This document shows, in pieces, positions 45,738 through 55,687 of a stretch of 64,000 nucleotides of DNA; position 1 is the stretch's first letter; every line of letters starts with the position of its first letter. Made by a program: the position numbers and the translations under genes. The stretch comes from Candidatus Neomarinimicrobiota bacterium. GTDB lineage: Bacteria > Fidelibacterota > Marinisomatia > Marinisomatales > TCS55. The stretch is taken from positions 1 to 64,000 of the forward strand of contig JABIDL010000033.1 in NCBI GenBank assembly GCA_018651745.1, read 5' to 3'. The notes beneath the pieces were generated by a model. It was given only the letters and a program-made list of their open reading frames with translations, was not told the origin of the DNA and searched no databases.

Positions 45738-46840
45738 ATGATAAATAGTATTCGCATTTTAATTGCCGGTGGAGGGACCGGAGGACACCTCTTCCCTGCC
45801 ATTGCGCTTGGTGAGCGAATTCTTGCAGATTGCCCATATTCCAGCATGCATTATATGGGCTCAACTTTTGGAATTGAAGCAAATATTTTTCCAATTAAAA
45901 ATATGAATCATACGTTAATCCCGATTCGAGGATTGCAACGAAACTTTAATCCTTCTGGAATTGGAAAAAATTTATTATTGCCGTTTAGAATTTTGAAATC
46001 AATAAAAATGACCAAAAAAGTATTTAACGCATTTAAACCTGATGTTGTTGTCGGAACTGGAGGGTATGCATCTGCCTTACCCATTCGAGAAGCAATAAGC
46101 CGAGATATTCCAGTTCTCATACAAGAGCAAAATTCTTTTCCGGGGATCACGACCCGATGGTTTGCAGACAAAGCAGATACAGTCTGCATCGCATTTGAAG
46201 AAGCAAAAAACCATCTCAAAAAAAAACTCTATTTGTCACCGGAAACCCAGTTCGAGCCGGAATTAATGAAGGAAACAGCATGATAGCTGCGCAAAATTAT
46301 GATCTTGATCCCAAGAAAAAAACACTCCTCATTTTTGGAGGAAGTCAAGGATCGGCATTATTAAATAAGACAGTGAGTGAGAGTGTAAAATTATTAGAAA
46401 AATCTAAAATCCAATTCCTTTGGCAAACCGGGAAAAACCAATATGATCAATTAAAATCATTCGAGTCAGATTTTACAAGGGTTTTACCGTTCATTGATGA
46501 CATGGGAAGTGCGTATGCATTGGCCGATTTGGCCTTATGCAGAGCCGGAGCTTTAACAATATCTGAATTGACATTGTGCGGCGTTCCGGCACTATTCGTT
46601 CCTCTCTCCAATGCGGCCGGAGACCACCAAAAAAAGAATGCATCTGTCATGGAAAAAGAAGGCGCAGCAATTGTGTGCAATGAGGATGATTTCACTTCAA
46701 ACATTTTTTCGAATCAAGTGATTGGACTTTTGAAGAATGAAAATCAATTATTCCAAATGAGCGAAAAGTCTCAAAAATTGGGAAAGCCGAATGCAGTCAA
46801 AGACATTACAAATCATATCATGGAATTGGTTCATGCATAA
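45738..46840 (+). CDS. murG: UDP-GlcNAc:lipid I GlcNAc transferase, split by a -1 frameshift at A9
   Basis: Makes lipid II on the inner face of the inner membrane. The first frame (45738-46283) gives the acceptor domain with AGGGTGGHLFPA and GTGGYASALP. The second frame (46280-46840) gives the UDP-GlcNAc domain with LIFGGSQGSALLN and CRAGALTISEL. They join at a run of nine A (46218-46226). Reading the run as ten A, or slipping back by one, gives LKKKTLFVTGNPVRAGINEG, the expected MurG linker, and a single protein of about 367 residues. MurG is essential, so either this is an assembly or sequencing error in the homopolymer, or the gene depends on transcriptional slippage or -1 frameshifting. 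All other cluster genes are intact. Start overlaps nothing; it lies two bases after ftsW. Confidence 0.9.
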
Positions 46841-48228
46841 TGTTTAGAAAAGTAAAAAAACTTCATTTTGTCGGTATTGGTGGGATTGGGATGAGCGGTA
46901 TTGCAGAATTACTTTTAAACCTTGATTTTGAAATTTCAGGATCTGATATCTTGGAATCTGAAATTGTACAAAAATTAAAGTCGAAAGGCGCCAGCATACA
47001 TATTGGTCATGATGCGAAAAACTTGGGGGATGCGGAAGTCCTTGTTTATTCCAGCGCTGTCAAAGAAAATAATCCGGAAATTCAAATAGCTAAGCAACGC
47101 AATATTCCCATCATTCGGAGAGCGGAAATGCTGGGAGAGCTAATTGATGTGAAAGAAACATCCATCGCAGTTGGCGGTACACATGGGAAAACATCCACAT
47201 CATCCATGCTTGGCGCTATTCTTGCAAAAGCAAGATTGGATCCAACGCTCGTTGTCGGAGGACTTGTGCAAAGTATTGGCACCAATTCCATGCTTGGATC
47301 AGGAGACATCATTGTGGTAGAAGCTGATGAATACGACCGCAGTTTTCTTGCTTTAAATCCCACCTTATCCCTTGTGACGAACATTGAATTGGAGCATACG
47401 GATATTTATTCTGATTTGGATGACATGAAGCAGGCATTCGTTCAATTTTGTAATTCAGTTCCCTTTTACGGAGCCGTTGCTCTTTGTATCGATTCCCATC
47501 ATGTGAATAATATTTTACCTGAAATTCGGCGTCCTATTTTAACCTATGGACTTCATTCGAATGCAGATGTTAGAGCAGAAAATATTAGTTACAATAAAAC
47601 TCAGGCAACATTTACTCTAATCCATAAAGGAGCAGAATTGGGGACGATCCTATTGCAGGTTCCTGGCGAGCACAATATTTTGAATTCGCTGGGGGCAGCT
47701 TGTATTGGGATTGAATTGGGTCTTGTGTCCCATGATATAATTCAGGGATTAAATAAATATAATGGTGTTCGTCGGAGATTTGAAATAAAAGGAACCATTA
47801 ACGACATTTTAGTGGTTGACGATTATGCTCATCACCCAACGGAAGTAAAGGCAACCCTTAAAGCTGCAAATGACGGGTGGGATAGAAGAATTATCTCCAT
47901 TTTTCAACCTCACTTATTCACGAGAACTCGAGACTTTTTTATGGAATTTGCAAATGCATTTCTCAATAGCGATGTGCTGATTATAACAGAAATTTATCCC
48001 GCACGAGAAGAGCCAATTAAGGGAATTACAGGCGAATTGGTTGCGAAGGCTGCAGAAAATGCTGGGCATAAAAACGTTTTATTTATTCCAGACTTAGAAG
48101 ATCTTAACAAACAACTTGATTTAATTGCGCAACCAGGGGATATGGTATTAACTATGGGTGCCGGTACAATTTGGCGATACAGCGACAAATATTTTTCTCA
48201 TTTAAAAAATGTGGAGGCCGCAGCCTAA
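46840..48228 (+). CDS. murC: UDP-MurNAc:L-alanine ligase
   Basis: 462 residues. Adds the first L-Ala to UDP-MurNAc. N-terminal GIGGIGMSGIAELL, P-loop VGGTHGKTSTSSML, EADEYDRSFL, and VDDYAHHPTEVKATL in the C-terminal domain. Start overlaps the murG stop (TAATG). Confidence 0.96.
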   Translation: MFRKVKKLHFVGIGGIGMSGIAELLLNLDFEISGSDILESEIVQKLKSKGASIHIGHDAKNLGDAEVLVYSSAVKENNPEIQIAKQRNIPIIRRAEMLGELIDVKETSIAVGGTHGKTSTSSMLGAILAKARLDPTLVVGGLVQSIGTNSMLGSGDIIVVEADEYDRSFLALNPTLSLVTNIELEHTDIYSDLDDMKQAFVQFCNSVPFYGAVALCIDSHHVNNILPEIRRPILTYGLHSNADVRAENISYNKTQATFTLIHKGAELGTILLQVPGEHNILNSLGAACIGIELGLVSHDIIQGLNKYNGVRRRFEIKGTINDILVVDDYAHHPTEVKATLKAANDGWDRRIISIFQPHLFTRTRDFFMEFANAFLNSDVLIITEIYPAREEPIKGITGELVAKAAENAGHKNVLFIPDLEDLNKQLDLIAQPGDMVLTMGAGTIWRYSDKYFSHLKNVEAAA

Positions 48229-48238
48229 GGTGGATCCA

Positions 48239-49150
48239 ATGACGCAGTTAAAATCCATGATAAAAGGATCATTTCTCGAAAATGAACCGATGTCTATTCA
48301 TACTTCTTACGGCATTGGCGGACCGGCAAAAGCATTTATTACACCAAAAAATAAAGAAGATCTTTCATTTGCGCTACAATGTGCACATCAACATCAGATT
48401 CCGGTTTACTTTGTTGGATCAGGATCTAATTTACTGGTAAGTGATGATGGGATTGATGGAATAGTCTTTACGCTTGGGAAATCATTTACACATTTAGAAA
48501 TCGAAGGAATTCATATTTCCGCAGAATCCGGTGTTATGCTTGGAAAAATGGTGAAAGAAGCTACAAGTCACAACCTGACCGGATTGGAGAATTTGATAGG
48601 AGTCCCTGGAACAGTAGGCGGTGCATTGGTTATGAATGCTGGTGCATTTGGGGGAGAAATTTCTAATGTTCTCAAATCTATAGAAGTCATGACCTTGGAA
48701 GGACAATTAAAAAATTATTCTGTTAACGACATTGAATTCAGCTACCGGCATTCTACTTTTAATGAGGATGAAATTATTATACATGCAGAGTTTGAATTAA
48801 CAATAGCGGATCATGAAACCATTCAGAATGAGAAAATTAAGGCAAGCCAAGGACGGAAGAAAAATCAGCCTCTACGGTTCCGTTCTGCAGGTAGCGTATT
48901 TAAAAATCCAAAAGGGGATAAAGCTGCTGGATTCCTTATAGATAAAGCCGGACTCAAAGGTACACGCTCTGGCGATGCAGAAATTTCTACTCATCATGCT
49001 AATTTTTTTATCAATCATGGACAGGCAAAAGCTATGGACATCGTTACACTGATCCAACTTGCAAGGAAAGAAGTCTATGATAAATTTGGGGTCAAACTTG
49101 ATCTTGAAATAAAGACATTAGGATTTCACCCGGAAACCTTTACAGTATGA
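48239..49150 (+). CDS. murB: UDP-N-acetylenolpyruvoylglucosamine reductase
   Basis: 303 residues, FAD enzyme that makes UDP-MurNAc with NADPH. TSYGIGGPAKAFITPK opens the FAD domain; GSGSNLLVSDDGIDG and GVPGTVGGALVMNAGAFGGE are signatures; the catalytic Ser is in RSAGSVFKNP. The ATG at 48239 was chosen because AAGGTGG lies five bases upstream; an earlier GTG at 48209 falls inside murC. It overlaps ftsQ by four bases. Confidence 0.94.
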   Translation: MTQLKSMIKGSFLENEPMSIHTSYGIGGPAKAFITPKNKEDLSFALQCAHQHQIPVYFVGSGSNLLVSDDGIDGIVFTLGKSFTHLEIEGIHISAESGVMLGKMVKEATSHNLTGLENLIGVPGTVGGALVMNAGAFGGEISNVLKSIEVMTLEGQLKNYSVNDIEFSYRHSTFNEDEIIIHAEFELTIADHETIQNEKIKASQGRKKNQPLRFRSAGSVFKNPKGDKAAGFLIDKAGLKGTRSGDAEISTHHANFFINHGQAKAMDIVTLIQLARKEVYDKFGVKLDLEIKTLGFHPETFTV

Positions 49151-49902
49151 AAAATAATCGTCAATTGATGGTTAAACTCGCTCTTTTTGCAGGATTGTTG
49201 GGTTTTGTAGGATTTGCTTGGGCAGCAATTGCTTGGTCTTCCGAAACAGAACTTTTTAGAATTGAGCAAATTCAAATTAACGGAAAAACAGTCATTGATA
49301 AAGACGACTATATTGAAATTCTTGGCGATTGGGAAGGATTGTCCACCCGCGAGATTCACCAGTCAGATATTCGGTTAGCGTTTGAATCTCATCCCTTTGT
49401 CGAGGCTGTTCGTGTCAGTAAGCAATACCCAAAAACTATTCGCATCGATCTTGTAGAAAGGAATCCGGTTGCCTTTATCAATATGAAACCATTAGTGATG
49501 GTTGATAGATTGGGTGTTATCCTTCCTGCAAAGGGAATTTCTGATCATTATGATATTCCCTATTTCTCTGGATTTAACCCTGACAAAGCATTATATCCTC
49601 CAGGTTTCGAGACACGTTCACAAAAAATGCAAGAAGCCGTCGGGATCCTTTCAAGAATCAAACGCGAATATGTGTCTCTTTATAATAATATTTCGGAAGT
49701 AACTCTGAGCGGGAATGATGAATATATCTTCATATTAGCAGAACGGCCGACCCGAATTATTCTGGGGAAAAACAATCCGTGGCAAAAGCTTGAAGTATTA
49801 CGGGAATTTGAATCTGCCCTGGAACAACCTCATGGAATAACCTTATTTAAACAAATTGATCTCAGACATCAAAATCAAGTGGTAACCCGTACATGGTCAT
49901 GA
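49147..49902 (+). CDS. ftsQ: Cell division protein FtsQ
   Basis: 251 residues. Short cytoplasmic start, one transmembrane helix (about 9-29), a POTRA domain (FRIEQIQINGKTVIDKDDYI; VRVSKQYPKTIRIDLVERNPVAF), then the FtsQ beta-domain. Bridges early and late divisome proteins. Overlaps murB and ftsA (ATGA both times). Confidence 0.9.
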   Translation: MKNNRQLMVKLALFAGLLGFVGFAWAAIAWSSETELFRIEQIQINGKTVIDKDDYIEILGDWEGLSTREIHQSDIRLAFESHPFVEAVRVSKQYPKTIRIDLVERNPVAFINMKPLVMVDRLGVILPAKGISDHYDIPYFSGFNPDKALYPPGFETRSQKMQEAVGILSRIKREYVSLYNNISEVTLSGNDEYIFILAERPTRIILGKNNPWQKLEVLREFESALEQPHGITLFKQIDLRHQNQVVTRTWS

Positions 49903-51170
49903 AAAATTTCAGTCTTCCAATAGATAAAAATATCTTTGTAGGGATTGATGTTGGATCCTCAAAGATCTGCTGTACCATATCTGGTATTGATCCAATTGAG
50001 GGTACATTTCAGTTGTTGGGAATTGGAACTAGTTCTTCTTCAGGAGTCAAAATGGGATCAATTACTCATCGGGACAATCTTATTTCAGAAATGGAAATTG
50101 CAATGAGAGAAGCTGAAACGATGGCCGGTGCTAAAGTTGATTCCGCAATTATAAGTATTTCTTCGGAACAAATCAGAGGAATCAATACTCAAGGCGCCAT
50201 CGCTATTCAAAAAAATCAAATGAGCAATGTTCCAATTCAACATGAAATTACCGAATCCGATATTCAAAAAGTTGTAGATCTTGCAAAAGGAATATCGCTC
50301 CCGATCGACAGAGATATTCTGCATGTTCTTCCTCAGGAATACATGATAGATACTCTTGATAAAATAAAGGATCCTGTTGGAATGTCTGGACACCGCCTCG
50401 AAGCCCATGTCCATCTCATTACTGTTGGAACTACAGCCGCAACCAACGTTGCCAACTGTGCACAAGAACTAGGTATTGTCGTGGACGGACTAGTTTTTCA
50501 AGGATTGGCATCGGGCGCAGCAGTTTTAGATCAAGATGAAAAAGATCTAGGCGTTGCTCTTGTTGACCTTGGCGAAGGCACATCCGATTTAGCTATTTAT
50601 CATGAAGGCGGAATTCGTCATACATCAGTTTTAGGGATTGGTTCTGGAAATATCACAAACGATATTGCAGTTATGTTACAAGTTGGAATGGAAGAAGCAA
50701 AACAAATAAAAGAAACCTATGGCTCAGCAAAAGCATCTATGTCCTCCCCAGAATTAGAATTTGATTTACCTGTAAAAAATGGCGGGTTAGCACGAAAAAT
50801 TTCTGAACATGAATTATCTCGATATGTAGAAGCACGTACTGAAGAAATATTGCGATTGGTAAAACGAGATATCATCCGTGCTGGATTGAAAGACAATCTT
50901 ACCTATGGTGTGGTACTCACCGGAGGCGGGGCAAACCTGAAAAATATTATAGGTCTTGCAGAAGAAGTACTTGAATTGCCGGTGAGAATTGGAAAACCAA
51001 AAGGGATCCAAGATTCAGTTGGTGTTGCTTCGGATCCACAATTCTCAGCAGCAGTCGGATTGGGTATTTGGCGTTATCGGCCAGATGAGCTCCAATCCAA
51101 TTATGAAATAGAATCACCCATACAAAACACTATGAGAAAAGTTATAGAATGGTTCAAAGACTTTTTTTAA
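49899..51170 (+). CDS. ftsA: Cell division protein FtsA
   Basis: 423 residues, actin-like ATPase that tethers FtsZ to the membrane. FVGIDVGSSKICCTI (phosphate 1), VDLGEGTSDLAIY (phosphate 2) and VLTGGGANLKNI (adenosine motif) are visible, and the C-terminus (NTMRKVIEWFKDFF) is the amphipathic membrane-targeting helix. The ATG at 49899 overlaps the ftsQ stop; an ATG two codons earlier is possible. Confidence 0.95.
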   Translation: MKNFSLPIDKNIFVGIDVGSSKICCTISGIDPIEGTFQLLGIGTSSSSGVKMGSITHRDNLISEMEIAMREAETMAGAKVDSAIISISSEQIRGINTQGAIAIQKNQMSNVPIQHEITESDIQKVVDLAKGISLPIDRDILHVLPQEYMIDTLDKIKDPVGMSGHRLEAHVHLITVGTTAATNVANCAQELGIVVDGLVFQGLASGAAVLDQDEKDLGVALVDLGEGTSDLAIYHEGGIRHTSVLGIGSGNITNDIAVMLQVGMEEAKQIKETYGSAKASMSSPELEFDLPVKNGGLARKISEHELSRYVEARTEEILRLVKRDIIRAGLKDNLTYGVVLTGGGANLKNIIGLAEEVLELPVRIGKPKGIQDSVGVASDPQFSAAVGLGIWRYRPDELQSNYEIESPIQNTMRKVIEWFKDFF

Positions 51171-51206
51171 TCAACATACCAAACTAAACCAAAAGGAGAA
51201 CATACT

Positions 51207-52394
51207 ATGTTATTTGAATTCGATCCACAAGAAGATCAACAAGCGAAATTGAGAGTTGTCGGAATTGGCGGAGCAGGCGGGAATGCTGTCAATCGAATGA
51301 TCCAATCCGGGATGCAAGGCGTTGACTTCATTACTATAAATACCGATGCACAAGATCTGGAAAACAATGCTGCAGAGCAAAAGATTCAAATCGGTAAAAA
51401 TTTGACTAAAGGCCTAGGCGCAGGTGCAAAAGCCGATGTCGGAAAAGTGGCAATGGAAGATGACAGGGAAGCTATTACTGCCATGCTAGAAGGCTCGGAT
51501 ATGGTTTTTATTACTGCCGGAATGGGTGGTGGAACCGGAACCGGAGCTGCGCCCGTTATTGGACAAATATCTAAAGAGTTGGGAATCCTCACCGTCGGAA
51601 TTGTTACACTTCCCTTTAATTTTGAAGGACCAAAACGGATGAATCGCGCGCTTAATGGTATCGAAGAACTCAGGAAAAGTTGTGATACGGTGATAGGAAT
51701 TCCAAACCAAAAGCTAATGTCAATTGTAGATAAAAGCACTACAGTTATAGAAGCTTTCCAATTGGCTGATTCTATCCTAAATCAGGCAACGAAAGGAATC
51801 TCGGATCTCATTAATGTACATGGACTCATCAATCTCGATTTCGCCGATGTTGAAACAATTATGAAAAATATGGGAGATGCTATCATGGGAACAGGGCAAG
51901 CAAGTGGCGAAGAACGAGCAGTTTTGGCAGCACAACAGGCGATATCCAGTCCATTACTTGACGATTCAACCATTGGCGGTGCTCAAGGCGTTTTGGTTAA
52001 TATAACCGGAGGGCCTGATTTGACCCTTATGGAAGTAGATGATGCATCCGGGATTATCTTTGAAGAAGCCGGAAAAGGAGTCAATCTTATTTTTGGTGCT
52101 GTGATTGACCCGGCATTAACTGATGAAATCCGTGTCACAGTCATCGCTACTGGATTTAACCATAAAAAATCTATTGAGATGAGTCATGAACATGTCGTAG
52201 ATGAAGATCCACCTCGACACAAGGAAACGCATATTCTTTCTGACCAAATGAATGTTCCTCTTCATCAAAAAGAAGAAGAAATACCAGCAATATCCTTACC
52301 ACCAGCTATTCTAAAAAAGGAAATAATTGAAGGATCGGTTATTTATGGCAATGATTTAGATATTCCGGCTTTTATACGCCGACAGCATGAATAA
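51207..52394 (+). CDS. ftsZ: Cell division protein FtsZ
   Basis: 395 residues, tubulin-like GTPase that forms the division ring. Tubulin signature GGGTGTG at 107-113, GIGGAGGNAVNRM at the N-terminus, NLDFADVETIM (T7 loop). The C-terminus DLDIPAFIRRQHE is the conserved peptide that binds FtsA. A strong AAAAGGAG site lies before the ATG. Last gene of the plus-strand cluster, convergent with the ribosomal operon. Confidence 0.97.
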   Translation: MLFEFDPQEDQQAKLRVVGIGGAGGNAVNRMIQSGMQGVDFITINTDAQDLENNAAEQKIQIGKNLTKGLGAGAKADVGKVAMEDDREAITAMLEGSDMVFITAGMGGGTGTGAAPVIGQISKELGILTVGIVTLPFNFEGPKRMNRALNGIEELRKSCDTVIGIPNQKLMSIVDKSTTVIEAFQLADSILNQATKGISDLINVHGLINLDFADVETIMKNMGDAIMGTGQASGEERAVLAAQQAISSPLLDDSTIGGAQGVLVNITGGPDLTLMEVDDASGIIFEEAGKGVNLIFGAVIDPALTDEIRVTVIATGFNHKKSIEMSHEHVVDEDPPRHKETHILSDQMNVPLHQKEEEIPAISLPPAILKKEIIEGSVIYGNDLDIPAFIRRQHE

Positions 52395-52459
52395 TTAAGC
52401 TTTGTAAGAGAGAAGGCTGGCATTATTCGAGATTGGATTAAAGCGCTGATTCTGAGAAT

Positions 52460-52482
52460 AAGTAAGTCGTTACTTTTCTTTT
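52460..52482 (+). terminator. Weak candidate terminator after ftsZ
   Basis: AAGTAA, loop GTCG, TTACTT, followed by TTCTTTT. The stem is six base pairs with only one G-C pair, so it is weak. It overlaps the last codons of the convergent GHL10 gene. A better terminator for the dcw transcript is not seen in the 75-bp gap. Confidence 0.3.
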
Positions 52483-53645
52483 AAGAATGGAAAAATACGA
52501 TCACGGATTTCTTGAATATACCGTGGGTTTTTATTCAAAGAATTATAGGAGAATAAAGAAATCCCGCGAAAGCGTGTAATACTTGTGTAGGTTACTTTAT
52601 CTGCTGCATCTAATGGTGATTGATTGTATGTACCAATTCCCATAATTATTTTTTCCCTATACCGCGCGGGTAAATGATCATAAATAATATTAACGTTATC
52701 TGCAAAAGTCCTTAAATCTGGTGTATAATTCATTGGCATTGCCCAATCCAAATATCCTGCTGCTAACCATACATCCCATTCCTGTAAAAATACGTTACGC
52801 GCTTGATATAAATTTGGTTTTACAGCGGCAGAAAGTTGACAAGTAGGTCGAATTACTTTTATCATTTTGCTGACATCACGAACAAATTTTGTTATTGCTT
52901 GTCGGCGATAGTCTGACCATTCTGCTAGAGCTTGCCTCTCGGAATAATCAGGTGCTAAATCAGATAAACTTTTCCCTGGATCAATCCCCCCTTTTTTTAA
53001 AAATACCGACATGGCCGTTTGATTGCGACCATAACTACTATTTTGAAAACGAACATAATCAAGATGAATTCCATCAAGATCATACTTAGCCACCAATTCT
53101 CTGAAGACGCTTAATAGGTATTTGTTCACTTCAGGATGGTGTGGAGCAAGATAAAACCCTTCGTCACCATTTTCAGGTTTATACTGTTTTATATCATTGG
53201 GAAAGGATATCGATCCCTTTCCGTTAGAATCAAGCCAATCAGAATTCTTGAATAGTAGGTGGGTACGCTGTGTTGGTATTTTGTTTTTGGACCATATTAA
53301 ATAGGTATTTACCCATGCATGTACTTTAATTCCACGTAATTTTGCTTTCAAAAGAATATCAGCTAAGGGATCAAATTCAGATTCTTCAATAAAAATACTT
53401 TTCGGAACAATTCCTGATTTATAATAAGCATCTCCCCTTCCCCTAACCTGAACAAGTATATGATTGAAACCATTCTGATCTGCATATTTTACTGCAGCGG
53501 AAATTTTCTTTTCAGATGTCATTGCATCGCGTACAATCCAAAGGTAGCGATGTTGAAAAAGAGACACTTCTGCATTCAAATTATTGTATAAAAAAAGAAG
53601 GGCAACTATGTTAGCCGCCCTTCTTAATATAAACCAATTTTTCAT
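52470..53645 (-). CDS. GHL10-family (DUF187) glycoside hydrolase, DigH-like
   Basis: 391 residues. A signal peptide or membrane anchor (about 8-25) is followed by a TIM-barrel of the GHL10 type: LWIVRDAMTSEKKI, ILVQVRGRGDAYY, IKVHAWVNTYLIWS, DGIHLDYVRF (probable catalytic Asp), YLDWAMPMNYTPD. E. coli DigH (YddW) of this family cuts denuded peptidoglycan strands. Gene position argues the same: it follows rplQ by four bases at the end of the ribosomal operon and converges on ftsZ. The ATG at 53645 opens the export signal; earlier in-frame starts lie inside rplQ. Confidence 0.85.
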   Translation of the reverse strand: MKNWFILRRAANIVALLFLYNNLNAEVSLFQHRYLWIVRDAMTSEKKISAAVKYADQNGFNHILVQVRGRGDAYYKSGIVPKSIFIEESEFDPLADILLKAKLRGIKVHAWVNTYLIWSKNKIPTQRTHLLFKNSDWLDSNGKGSISFPNDIKQYKPENGDEGFYLAPHHPEVNKYLLSVFRELVAKYDLDGIHLDYVRFQNSSYGRNQTAMSVFLKKGGIDPGKSLSDLAPDYSERQALAEWSDYRRQAITKFVRDVSKMIKVIRPTCQLSAAVKPNLYQARNVFLQEWDVWLAAGYLDWAMPMNYTPDLRTFADNVNIIYDHLPARYREKIIMGIGTYNQSPLDAADKVTYTSITRFRGISLFSYNSLNKNPRYIQEIRDRIFPFLKEK

Positions 53646-53649
53646 AAAT

Positions 53650-54072
53650 TTAGTCAGAGTCACCTTTAGATTTCTTCTTTGTTTTATCATTGACATCTTC
53701 AGATGGTTGTCCGCTTTCCATTCCAACAAATTCTATCAAAGAGACGGGCGCTCTATCGTTATCTCTAAATCCTAGTTTTGTAATACGAGTATATCCGCCT
53801 GGGCGATCGACAAATTCGGGAGCGATTTCTTTGATTAGTTTTTGTACCGTATTTTTACGTGGTAGAATCTTCATGAGCTGACGGATTGTATTCATATCCG
53901 CATTCCGAGCTTTAGTAATCAGGGGTTCAATGAATCTTCGGAGTTCCTTTGCTTTAGCATCCGTTGTTTTCATTTTTCGATGCTCAATAAGATTCACCGC
54001 CATGTTCCGCATAGTGGCTTTCCTATGCGCTGGATTCCGTCCGAGTATTCTACCTTTTTTCAGGTGCCTCAT
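53650..54072 (-). CDS. rplQ: Ribosomal protein L17
   Basis: 140 residues. Opens MRHLKKGRILGRNPAHRKAT, the L17 signature, with the core (LIEHRKMKTTDAKAKELRRF) and GGYTRITKL intact. The C-terminal Lys/Asp-rich tail is longer than in E. coli (127 residues). Binds 23S rRNA near the exit tunnel. It starts directly after the rpoA stop. Confidence 0.96.
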   Translation of the reverse strand: MRHLKKGRILGRNPAHRKATMRNMAVNLIEHRKMKTTDAKAKELRRFIEPLITKARNADMNTIRQLMKILPRKNTVQKLIKEIAPEFVDRPGGYTRITKLGFRDNDRAPVSLIEFVGMESGQPSEDVNDKTKKKSKGDSD

Positions 54073-55044
54073 TTAGATATCTTCTTTCAAATAGTCATCA
54101 ACATCCATACCAAACGAAAGCCCCATTCCATCTAACTTCTCAATGAGTTCTGTCAGAGATTTTCGTCCAAAGTTTTTGTATTTCAACATTGCAGATTCTT
54201 CTTTACTAACAAGCTCGTAAATATATTTTATTCCAGCAGCTTGCAGGCAGTTATGGGATCGGACAGATAGTTCCATTTCGTCAATCGTTCGTTTTAGAAG
54301 TTCACGAATTTGAAGTACTTCCTCATTCATTCCTTCGCTAACCTCAAGAACTTGTGGTTTTGCAATTGCTTCAATCGCATTAAAATGTTCAATCAAAACT
54401 GTGCTTGAATGACTCACTGCATCCATTGGAGTAATCGAACCATCCGTTTCAATTTCCATTGTTAGAATTTCAATTGGATCTTTAGCACCCGGAACCGGTT
54501 TTATATCAAAAGTCACATTTCGGACCGGATTAAAAATGCTATCAATCGAAACCATGCCAATGGGAGCATTTGGTAAATAATTTTCATCTGCCGAGACATA
54601 TCCGCGACCAATTCCAACGCGAATTTCCATGTCAATCTTTCCTGATGAATTCAAATCTGTGATATAATGATCCGGATTGAGAATTTCAAATTGATCGCTT
54701 ACTTTTTGGATTTCAGCAGCAGTAAAAGTTCCTTTTCCTTTCATTTTCACACGGACTTTATCTGGATTGCTATCGGTTAGTTTAAAACGAACACCTTTTA
54801 GATTTTGAATAATGTCCATCACATCTTCTTTAACACCTTTAATGGTAGAAAATTCATGAAGGACGCCATCCATTTTGATATTCGTAATTGCAGCACCGGG
54901 TATGCAGGTCATAAGAATACGCCGAAGAGCATTCCCAATAGTGACGCCATACCCCCTGTCTAAGGGTTGAACACTAAATGTGCCAAAAGTATCTGTCAGA
55001 GACTTTTTATCAAATTCAATTTTTAGTTTTAAATCAATAGCCAT
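54073..55044 (-). CDS. rpoA: RNA polymerase subunit alpha
   Basis: 323 residues. N-terminal dimerisation domain (LDRGYGVTIGNALRRILM; PGAAITNIKMDGVLHEFSTI) and C-terminal domain with two helix-hairpin-helix motifs (ELSVRSHNCLQAAGI; NFGRKSLTELIEKL) that touch upstream promoter DNA and activators. Length normal. ATG at 55044. Confidence 0.97.
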   Translation of the reverse strand: MAIDLKLKIEFDKKSLTDTFGTFSVQPLDRGYGVTIGNALRRILMTCIPGAAITNIKMDGVLHEFSTIKGVKEDVMDIIQNLKGVRFKLTDSNPDKVRVKMKGKGTFTAAEIQKVSDQFEILNPDHYITDLNSSGKIDMEIRVGIGRGYVSADENYLPNAPIGMVSIDSIFNPVRNVTFDIKPVPGAKDPIEILTMEIETDGSITPMDAVSHSSTVLIEHFNAIEAIAKPQVLEVSEGMNEEVLQIRELLKRTIDEMELSVRSHNCLQAAGIKYIYELVSKEESAMLKYKNFGRKSLTELIEKLDGMGLSFGMDVDDYLKEDI

Positions 55045-55067
55045 TTTTAATTTCCTCTACGGTTTAA

Positions 55068-55685
55068 TTATTTTGAATACAGCTCAACAATAAGCTGTTC
55101 ATTTACAGTTAGTTCCATATCTTCGCGTTCCGGCATTACTAAGAAGGTGCCTTTCATTTTAGCTTTATCTAATTCAAGCCAAGGAAGCGCAATATCGCCT
55201 TTAATTCTTTTTAGAGAATCTAGAATCATATCCATTTTCTTACTACGATCTCTAACCTGAATTTCATATCCGTCCTTTACCCGAAATGACGGGATATTTG
55301 TTTTTTGCCCATTTACTAAAAAATGCGCATGACTTACCATTTGCCGTGCTTGTGTTCTGGTGGAAGCAAAACCCAAACGATAAACTACATTATCTAAACG
55401 AGACTCTAAAAGCTGAAGGAGGTTTGTTCCTGTTTCACCACTCATACCTTCGGCCTTTTGAAAATAATTACGGAATTGTTTTTCGAGTACACCATACATG
55501 AATTTGACCTTTTGTTTTTCTTGAAGCTGTTCACCATATTTTGATTTTCGCTTCCGTCTATTCGGTCCATGCTGTCCAGGTATATACGATTTTCGGTTTA
55601 AAAGGCGATCATATTTCGGATTCCCGAAAATATTTTCCCCAAATTTTCGAACAAGTTTTCCTCTTGGTGTTGTTGATTTTGCCAT
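55068..55685 (-). CDS. rpsD: Ribosomal protein S4
   Basis: 205 residues. Primary 16S rRNA-binding protein. S4 RNA-binding domain LESRLDNVVYRLGFASTRTQ is present; no zinc Cys cluster at the N-terminus (C-minus form). The ATG at 55685, two bases after rpsK, is preferred over a TTG two codons earlier. Confidence 0.96.
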   Translation of the reverse strand: MAKSTTPRGKLVRKFGENIFGNPKYDRLLNRKSYIPGQHGPNRRKRKSKYGEQLQEKQKVKFMYGVLEKQFRNYFQKAEGMSGETGTNLLQLLESRLDNVVYRLGFASTRTQARQMVSHAHFLVNGQKTNIPSFRVKDGYEIQVRDRSKKMDMILDSLKRIKGDIALPWLELDKAKMKGTFLVMPEREDMELTVNEQLIVELYSK

Positions 55686-55687
55686 CG

